Assembly: GCA_902489185.1 (NCBI GenBank)
Contig: CABTZC010000117.1
Coordinates: 1 to 6,826 of the forward strand
DNA: 6,826 bases
Source of the DNA: an uncultured Brevibacterium sp.
Lineage (GTDB): Bacteria; Actinomycetota; Actinomycetes; Actinomycetales; Brevibacteriaceae
Direction of reading: 5' to 3'
Part shown: piece by piece, positions 1 through 5,107 of the stretch
Layout of the letters: every line of letters begins with the position of its first letter
Position numbering within the stretch: the first letter of the stretch is position 1
Made by a program: the position numbers and the translations under genes
Notes under the pieces: model-generated
What the model was told of the DNA's origin: nothing
Databases searched by the model: none
The model's input: only the letters and a program-made list of their open reading frames with translations

Positions 1-186
1 CACCCACGTTACGAAGAGACCTCGAACAAAGCCGGGCCACGTCCCTATCAGCAGTCAACGCGCGTCCTGGACTCCTGGCGGCAACACCCCCCCGGATCAT
101 CGATGACAGGGCAAAAAAGCCATACCAGGACCAGCGACCAGATCCTCTGATGAGGACCTACAAATGAATGTAACGGGGAGCGTTTA
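1..186. other. Left flank with no confident gene
   Basis: I see no supportable gene start here. On the plus strand one frame is open from the window edge to a TGA at 148-150 (49 codons, about 69% GC at third positions by hand count), and another is open to a TGA at 163-165. Either could be the 3' tail of a gene that lies mostly outside the window, but neither peptide resembles a family I know. A run of seven C at 87-93 lies inside both. On the minus strand a frame starting at 100 runs off the left edge but has no Shine-Dalgarno sequence. The stretch is best treated as the end of an upstream gene plus spacer, identity unknown. Confidence 0.3.
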
Positions 187-190
187 ACCG

Positions 191-235
191 TTTGGATACA
201 CTCGAGATCGATTTTGTGCGTCGAGTGTATCTAAA
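191..235. promoter_or_regulatory. Inverted repeat 1, probable operator
   Basis: Arms TTTGGATACACTCGA (191-205) and TCGAGTGTATCTAAA (221-235) match at 14 of 15 positions and are separated by 15 bases. The left arm, with flanking ACCG, is repeated as a 17-bp direct copy (187-203 and 282-298) at inverted repeat 2. Each arm carries an 8-bp near-palindrome of the form TGNATNCA, a shape resembling GntR-family operators; that family assignment is inference. It is probably a transcription-factor site for the operon starting at 470 or for a divergent gene outside the window. Confidence 0.6.
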
Positions 236-237
236 AT
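232..237 (+). promoter_or_regulatory. Candidate -10 element overlapping inverted repeat 1
   Basis: TAAAAT matches the TATAAT consensus at five of six positions and overlaps the end of the right arm of inverted repeat 1, so a bound regulator would block it. No convincing -35 hexamer sits 16-18 bases upstream. If used, the transcript would start near 244 and carry a leader of about 225 bases that includes inverted repeat 2 and the hairpin at 356-379. A rival candidate -10 is TATGAC at 434-439, also without a clear -35. Confidence 0.2.
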
Positions 238-285
238 CACCCAAAATGTGACCGAGGTCACGCAAGTGGGCATCATAAGCGACCG

Positions 286-320
286 TTTGGATACACTCCA
301 CGAACTGGAGTGTATCCAAA
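286..320. promoter_or_regulatory. Inverted repeat 2, probable operator (perfect 15-bp arms)
   Basis: Arms TTTGGATACACTCCA (286-300) and TGGAGTGTATCCAAA (306-320) are perfectly complementary over 15 bases around a 5-base centre. The left arms of repeats 1 and 2 start exactly 95 bp apart, about nine helical turns, so bound dimers would lie on the same DNA face. It is the strongest regulatory signature in the window. A hairpin acting in RNA is also possible, but the recurrence of the same half-site in a different spacing at 191-235 favours protein binding. Confidence 0.7.
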
Positions 321-355
321 TGCTTTCCGGGCCCGAGGTCGTAGCCCCCGCCCGC

Positions 356-389
356 TCACCAGCAGTTTCGCTGTGGTGAACTCCTTTTT
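356..389 (+). terminator. Hairpin plus T run in the leader (terminator or attenuator)
   Basis: TCACCA (356-361), a bulged G362 and CAG (363-365) pair with CTG (371-373) and TGGTGA (374-379) across a TTTCG loop, giving nine base pairs with one bulge. After a five-base spacer there is TTTTT at 385-389. This has the form of a modest intrinsic terminator about 80 bases before the amidohydrolase start. It could end an upstream transcript or attenuate one that begins at the operators. The spacer before the T run and moderate stem strength lower confidence. Confidence 0.35.
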
Positions 390-469
390 CGCCATGTGAG
401 AAGGTCTGCGCACTGAACATTAACTCTGTAGGGTATGACCTCAATCACTCGAGGGCTGTTAGGAGTACG

Positions 470-2140
470 ATGACGTTCACCACTGTTTACCCGGCACGGA
501 TCGTTCGAACCATGGACCCCGCGTGCCCCACAGCAGAAGCAGTTGCGGTACGCGACGGGCTTGTTCGCGCTGTAGGAACTGTCCAAGAGCTGATGGAATA
601 CCCGGACGCACAGCTAGACGACCGGTACGCAGACGCCGTGATTCTTCCCGGCTTCGTCGAAGCGCACGGACACGCAGGAACAGGCACAGTGTGGGACAGC
701 GTGTACGTTGGCTACTTAGACCGCACGGACCCAGACGGAAAGTTCTGGCCCGGGTGCACAACAGTTGACGATATTGTGAACCGTCTGCGTGAGGCCCTAC
801 GCGATCACGACCCCAACCGTCCACTCACCGCGTGGGGACTCGACCCGATCTTTTTCCCCGACACCCCAATAACCGCAGCGGAACTCGACCGCGCCTCGGC
901 CCACACCCCCATCTGTATCTCCCACACCAGCGGGCACGCCTACGCGGTGAATACGATTGCGCTGAAGAAATGTGGCGTCGACGCGTCCACCACTGTCGAA
1001 GGTGTCATGAAAGACAGCTCCGGGAACCCCACGGGAGAATTGCACGAATTCGCTGCAATGGGCCTGGTCGCAAGCCTGGCCGAAGGCGGCGGGGTATTGT
1101 CGGTGAGCCCGCGGGCGATCAAACAGTACGCCCAAAATGGAGTGAACGTGGGCGCTACAACGCTCACCGACTTGGGCTCCCAAAGACTCATGGACGACGA
1201 AGGTGTGGCGATCTACACCGACACCGTCGACGAAGATTTCCCTGTTCGCCTTAACGTGTTCCACTTTGGGGCAGGGGTGGGGCCGGTGTCCCGCTCACTC
1301 CCTGAAGCGGCCGCTCGAATCGTTGAACTCCGTGAACAATCAACAGACCGCCTGCAGTTCGGCAATATCAAACTCATGCTCGATGGCACGCTGCAGGGAC
1401 TCACGGCGCGCGTTTTAGAGCCCGGGTACTTCAGAACCAACGAAAACGGCATGTGGAATGTGACGCCACAGGAGTACCTTGAAGCGTTCGAAACGTTCCA
1501 CAAAGCTGGGCTGCTCATCCACGTGCACTGCAACGGGGACCAAGCGACGCAGCTGTTCATCGACACCCTGCAGACGGTGCTGGAACGTCACCCGCGCCCA
1601 GACCACCGGCACACTGTTACTCACTCACAGATGACACGGCCTGCCCAGTATCGTCGCCTCAAGGCCCTGGGTGCGTGTGCGAATGTCTTTGCCAACCACA
1701 TTTGGGCGTGGGGTGACCAGCACCTCGACGTCACCGTGGGGCCAGACCGCGCCCGCCGGAACAACGCTTCGGCAACCGCGCTACGGATCGGGGTTCCCAT
1801 CAGCATTCACTCGGATACCCCGGTGACACCGCTTGGGCCGTTGAGCACGGCGAAGCACGCTGTAACCCGCCTGACCCAGTCAGGCCGCGTCATGGGAGAG
1901 CACGAACGCATCAGTGTTCAAGAAGCGCTTGAAGCAATCACGATCGGTGCTGCCTACATGCTCAAAATCGACGACAAAGTGGGATCAATTGAGGGCGGAA
2001 AGTTCGCAGATTTCGCGATCCTCGATGAAGATCCGCTCGAAGTAGAGCCGGAACGCCTGCCAGATATTTACGTTCGCGGAACCGTCGTTGGTGGGAAGCA
2101 CTACACAAGCCTGATTGCCCCACCAGCAACGCGCTCATGA
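470..2140 (+). CDS. Amidohydrolase, YtcJ/NfdA-like (Amidohydro_3 family)
   Basis: A 556-residue metal-dependent hydrolase of the amidohydrolase superfamily, probably cytoplasmic (no signal peptide seen), predicted to hydrolyse an amide, formamide or similar C-N bond. Family landmarks in order: the N-terminal beta-sandwich strand 'YPARIVRTMDP' (7-17); metal-binding HxH at H66/H68 in PGFVEAHGH; the probable bridging lysine K301 in IKLMLDG; H353 with GD at 356-357 in HVHCNGD; H385 in HTVTHSQ; catalytic D449 in IHSDTP; and the C-terminal 'GSIEGGKFADFAILDEDP' (505-522). Length is normal for YtcJ/NfdA proteins. The ATG at 470 follows AGGAG (461-465) by four bases and is the first start after an in-frame TGA at 377-379. 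It is the first gene of the operon and overlaps the next by ATGA. Some motifs depart from the usual forms (THSQ rather than the more typical EHa/q, HSD rather than GSD), so the substrate may be unusual. N-substituted formamide deformylase is one possible activity, not shown. Confidence 0.88.
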   Translation: MTFTTVYPARIVRTMDPACPTAEAVAVRDGLVRAVGTVQELMEYPDAQLDDRYADAVILPGFVEAHGHAGTGTVWDSVYVGYLDRTDPDGKFWPGCTTVDDIVNRLREALRDHDPNRPLTAWGLDPIFFPDTPITAAELDRASAHTPICISHTSGHAYAVNTIALKKCGVDASTTVEGVMKDSSGNPTGELHEFAAMGLVASLAEGGGVLSVSPRAIKQYAQNGVNVGATTLTDLGSQRLMDDEGVAIYTDTVDEDFPVRLNVFHFGAGVGPVSRSLPEAAARIVELREQSTDRLQFGNIKLMLDGTLQGLTARVLEPGYFRTNENGMWNVTPQEYLEAFETFHKAGLLIHVHCNGDQATQLFIDTLQTVLERHPRPDHRHTVTHSQMTRPAQYRRLKALGACANVFANHIWAWGDQHLDVTVGPDRARRNNASATALRIGVPISIHSDTPVTPLGPLSTAKHAVTRLTQSGRVMGEHERISVQEALEAITIGAAYMLKIDDKVGSIEGGKFADFAILDEDPLEVEPERLPDIYVRGTVVGGKHYTSLIAPPATRS

Positions 2141-3171
2141 CCCACTCGCCGTTACAGACAGCGCGGCTGATCGTCCTTGGGGGCTACCTCGGAGCGGGTA
2201 AAACGACGCTGTTGAATGCTCTGCTTAGAGACGGTCGGCTGGGACGAACCGCCGTGGTCGTCAACGACTTCGGCAGCGTCAACATTGATGCGGACCTCAT
2301 CGAAGCAGTCGACGACGATGTCATGCAACTGACCAACGGGTGCATCTGTTGCCAGATCAGCACCGACATGATCGACACGATGGCGGCACTGGCCCGCATG
2401 AACCGCTTTGACACCGTGCTGTGTGAAGTCAGTGGGGTCGGGCAGCCGGAGCGGATGCGCAGGTGGGGCGACTTCCCGGGCTTCTACTCCGGACCCGTGG
2501 TGATCGCTGCGAACGTGACGGCCATTCCTCGGCTGGTGCGGGACCAGTACGTGTCTGATGTAGTCACCCAGCAGCTTGGCACCGCGGACATCGTGGTGTT
2601 GAGCGGTGGGACGGTTGCCCCGGGTGCGGTTCGGCATCAAGCGGCCGAGGTGTCAGCGAGGTTCGCGTCGAAAGCCCCGGTTCTCGAATGGACAGTTGGA
2701 GAGACACTACCGGACTGGTTTATCCAGACATTAGTGGGTGAAGAGGCCGCAACGTCAGGAAGTGAACGTACGGAAGACTCACGGGATGTCGCGGTTGCCG
2801 AACGCCATGTCGCCCATGCCACAGCAACCGTACGCCTGCCCACGGCGACATCTGCAGCGCACTTTGCTGACACACTCACCTCCCTGGCACATGCGCTCGC
2901 GCGAGCGAAAGGGCACGTGCGTGACTCGGACGGAAGCCTCCACTCCGTCCAACTTGCCAACGGGCAAGTGACACATACAGAAGTACCGGGGAGCACCTCG
3001 GCGGGGGAGGAACACACCGACTTCGTTCTCATCGCAGCCGAACCGGGCCCAATGGCAGCCCTGCGGCGAGCAGCTGAGGCCATTGCCCAGTCACTGAGCG
3101 TGACGGTCGACAGTTTGGGCGCCAGTTTTTCTGCACAACCCGAAACCACTAAGAGCAAGGAGACGTTATGA
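2137..3171 (+). CDS. CobW/COG0523-like G3E P-loop protein, putative metallochaperone
   Basis: A 344-residue protein of the G3E (CobW/UreG/HypB) P-loop family, cytoplasmic. Visible: Walker A GYLGAGKTT (16-24); VNDFGSVNID (42-51), matching the usual NEFG element; the metal-binding CxCC in NGCICC (67-72); and the family's E-x-x-G element as EVSGVG (97-102). A CobW C-terminal domain is suggested by FADTLTSLAHALARAKGHVR (243-262). The G4 guanine-recognition motif expected after 'ADIVVL' (NKxD) reads SGGT (156-159), so nucleotide specificity or GTPase activity may be altered. COG0523 members are known or proposed to deliver metals such as zinc to client enzymes; the overlapping amidohydrolase is the obvious client (inference). 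The gene begins in a 4-base ATGA overlap with the preceding stop, has no strong SD, and likely depends on translational coupling. A region at about 203-222 is hydrophilic and probably a linker. Confidence 0.82.
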   Translation: MTHSPLQTARLIVLGGYLGAGKTTLLNALLRDGRLGRTAVVVNDFGSVNIDADLIEAVDDDVMQLTNGCICCQISTDMIDTMAALARMNRFDTVLCEVSGVGQPERMRRWGDFPGFYSGPVVIAANVTAIPRLVRDQYVSDVVTQQLGTADIVVLSGGTVAPGAVRHQAAEVSARFASKAPVLEWTVGETLPDWFIQTLVGEEAATSGSERTEDSRDVAVAERHVAHATATVRLPTATSAAHFADTLTSLAHALARAKGHVRDSDGSLHSVQLANGQVTHTEVPGSTSAGEEHTDFVLIAAEPGPMAALRRAAEAIAQSLSVTVDSLGASFSAQPETTKSKETL

Positions 3172-3392
3172 AAATGGGAATCAGATGGCCTGACAGCGCA
3201 CGGAAGTGGGTGTGCTTTGGCCTTGTGGTTGGCGTCATTGTGATAGGCGTGTGGCCGGTTATTCCACTGTTTAACTCCGACACCATCATTTTTGGGATAC
3301 CTGTTCTGATGGTGTGGTCTGTAGTGATTGTCATTCTGACGACTGCGGTGATGGTTGTGTGCAACCTGATCATGAAAGGTGAAAAAGAATGA
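3168..3392 (+). CDS. Small two-helix membrane protein, DUF3311-like symporter partner
   Basis: A 74-residue membrane protein with two predicted helices, about residues 15-33 and 40-66, a basic N-terminus (K2, R6, R12, K13) and a charged end KGEKE. The segment 'WPVIPLFNSDTIIFGIPVLMVW' spans 29-50, with the inter-helix 'P..P.(L)FN' and 'FGIPVLMVW' pattern reminiscent of DUF3311 proteins that sit directly before sodium:solute symporters. By analogy with small subunits such as YhdT next to PanF, it probably assists or stabilises the symporter encoded next. The start is chosen for the AAGGAG at 3157-3162, five bases from ATG 3168; a second ATG at 3174 would drop two residues. It overlaps both neighbours by ATGA. 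The family match is by eye. Confidence 0.75.
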   Translation: MKMGIRWPDSARKWVCFGLVVGVIVIGVWPVIPLFNSDTIIFGIPVLMVWSVVIVILTTAVMVVCNLIMKGEKE

Positions 3393-4891
3393 TCCAGCAC
3401 GTACCTTTTATCATCACCGCAGCGTACTTGGTGATTGCTGTTGTCATTGGTTTTCGTGCCGGGCGCGGCTATGACATGAACACGACCGAAGCATGGGGTG
3501 CCGGTAGCCGCAGCATGGGGCCAATCGTTGTCTACCTGCTGGTTGCCGCCGGGGGAGTGAGCGCATACACGTTCATGGGCTCGCCTGGTTGGGCGCACGA
3601 CAAGGGTGTCCCAGCGCTCTATGTTGTTGTGTACCTGTCATACATGGCGATCCTTGCGTGGTACTTCGGTCCGAAAGTGTGGGAATTCGGGCGCCGATAT
3701 GGGCACGTTACACAGGCCTCGGCGATTGCTGACCGATATGAAAGCACCTTTTTAGGTGGCTTGTCTGGTTTTGTTGGCTCTATTGGTGGACTGGCCTATG
3801 CGGTTCTTCAAACGATTGGTTCGGCGTACATTCTCAACGTGATGAGCTTTGGGCTCATCCCGGTCTGGGCCGGTGTGCTGGTGACGTTGGCCGTCATTTC
3901 CATCTACCTCTATCGCAGTGGCCTGCGCGCAATTGGCTTTACAAATGCATTCCAGGGTGCGCTGATGTTTGTTGTGGCATGGCTCGTGGGTATGTGGGCA
4001 GTCAACCACTTCACGGGCGGGTTCAGTGCACGTCCCATTTTCGAGCGTCTACAGGCGGAAGCGCCTGAGTTCCTGACTTTGCCCGGTGCACTGGGAGACA
4101 TGGGCTACGCGTTTTGGACGTCGTCGATCTTGATTTCGTTCTTCTCGATTTGGCAGTCGCACTGGATTTCGTGGATGGGTGCTAAATCTGGGGTTGGGCT
4201 GAAGAAAGCAGTGACGTATTTGCCCCTGTACTACTTGGTCTTAATTCCTATGATCTTTGTGGGATTCATTGGGATTTTTGAGTACCCAGACATTGCGAAA
4301 TCGGATCAAGTAGCGATCACGATGGCGGTTGACAACATGCCTGTTGTTTTGGCGGGGCTGTTGGGCGCGGGAACGCTGGCTGCGTCGATGTCCTCGAGTG
4401 AGCCCAACATTCACGCTACTGCGCTGACGTACAGTAAGGACATTCTTCAGCCAATGTTTAAGCTGTCGGACAAGACGGCAGGGAAGCTGTCACGGTGGCT
4501 GATTTTCCCGATCATGGGTCTGATCATCGCACCTATTTCTATTGCTGAACCAGCGAGCCTTGTTTACATCCTTCTCATTGGGTACGGCTTCATTGCACAG
4601 CTGTTCCCGTTGCTTGCAGGGATTTTCTTCTGGCCGCGGGCAACCAAGGTCGGAGCGATTGCTGGGTTGTCGGCAGGGTTTGTGGTGACTGTGGTGTTTT
4701 CGTTCTTTATTGTGCACCCGTTCGGTATTCACGCAGGAATCTGGGGTCTTGCAATCAACGTCCTGTTCCTGGTAGTCGGTTCACTGTTGACTAAACCAGC
4801 GTCCGAGGCCACACTCAAGCGGTTTTATGACCTCAAGCCCGAATCCGGCAATCGACATGATGGAATTCGTAATCAGACTGTGACCAGGTAA
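3389..4891 (+). CDS. Sodium:solute symporter family transporter (SSS)
   Basis: A 500-residue inner-membrane transporter of the SSS family, with about 13 hydrophobic segments (roughly 6-22, 44-66, 76-94, 122-150, 158-174, 186-205, 238-258, 279-297, 318-332, 369-387, 391-413, 422-441, 448-467), the normal number and length for the family. Family signatures include 'YRSGLRAIGFTNAFQG' (175-190), the counterpart of the G-G-x-x-A-x-x-x-T-D-x-x-Q element, and 'LAASMSSSEPNIHA' (330-343), whose serines lie where the Na2 sodium site of vSGLT is. 'DIL' (351-353) continues the conserved pattern. It presumably couples sodium entry to uptake of an organic solute; the substrate, probably related to that of the operon's amidohydrolase, cannot be read from sequence. 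An AAAGGTG (3375-3381) precedes the start, which overlaps the small protein's stop by ATGA. The hydrophilic C-terminal tail (469-500) is probably cytoplasmic. Confidence 0.88.
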   Translation: MIQHVPFIITAAYLVIAVVIGFRAGRGYDMNTTEAWGAGSRSMGPIVVYLLVAAGGVSAYTFMGSPGWAHDKGVPALYVVVYLSYMAILAWYFGPKVWEFGRRYGHVTQASAIADRYESTFLGGLSGFVGSIGGLAYAVLQTIGSAYILNVMSFGLIPVWAGVLVTLAVISIYLYRSGLRAIGFTNAFQGALMFVVAWLVGMWAVNHFTGGFSARPIFERLQAEAPEFLTLPGALGDMGYAFWTSSILISFFSIWQSHWISWMGAKSGVGLKKAVTYLPLYYLVLIPMIFVGFIGIFEYPDIAKSDQVAITMAVDNMPVVLAGLLGAGTLAASMSSSEPNIHATALTYSKDILQPMFKLSDKTAGKLSRWLIFPIMGLIIAPISIAEPASLVYILLIGYGFIAQLFPLLAGIFFWPRATKVGAIAGLSAGFVVTVVFSFFIVHPFGIHAGIWGLAINVLFLVVGSLLTKPASEATLKRFYDLKPESGNRHDGIRNQTVTR

Positions 4892-5107
4892 CTGGGATAC
4901 AACTCACAGAAACGATGGCAATTCAGGTATGATTCTTCGCATATCGCAGAGCGTTTATGCATCTAAATGGTGCGTAAACGCGCATGCGATGGTGTTTGAT
5001 CGTGGGCTGCTCATGCAATGACGTATGCGGTGTGGTGCCGAGTATCGACGCCGACAAAGACAATGACCGCCACTACGGCCAATGGGGGCCACAGGAGACG
5101 ATCGTAG
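4892..5107. other. Intergenic region ahead of cstA
   Basis: 216 bases with no supportable gene. It contains a weak -10-like TATGAT (4928-4933) without a recognisable -35, an imperfect dyad (4951-4981), the 8-bp palindrome CGCATGCG (4981-4988) and the cstA ribosome-binding site AGGAGA (5093-5098). I see no clear intrinsic terminator for the upstream operon. The spacing suggests cstA has its own promoter with a leader of up to about 165 bases. Confidence 0.5.
4951..4981. promoter_or_regulatory. Imperfect 11-bp dyad upstream of cstA
   Basis: GCGTTTATGCA (4951-4961) and TGCGTAAACGC (4971-4981) are complementary at 10 of 11 positions around a 9-base centre. In RNA the mismatch becomes a G-U pair, giving an uninterrupted 11-bp hairpin. 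No T run follows, so it is not a classic terminator. It may be an operator for cstA or a leader hairpin; the repeat does not share the half-site of the operators at 191-320. Confidence 0.4.

Noticed and set aside
87..93. Run of seven C as a possible phase-variable tract
   Set aside because: It is short and lies in a region where no gene is confidently established, so there is no coding frame for it to switch.
184..444. 86-codon minus-strand open frame across the operators
   Set aside because: It spans both inverted repeats and the hairpin, has no ribosome-binding site I can see, and resembles no protein family.
4893..4901. TGGGATACA, close to the operator half-site
   Set aside because: A single arm with one mismatch and no partner in inverted orientation; a similar TTTGGGATAC occurs by chance inside the small membrane gene near 3291.
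4878..4909. CTGTGA / TCACAG dyad over the symporter stop codon
   Set aside because: The arms resemble CRP half-sites but are 20 bases apart rather than 6, and no T run follows, so neither a CRP site nor a terminator is supported.
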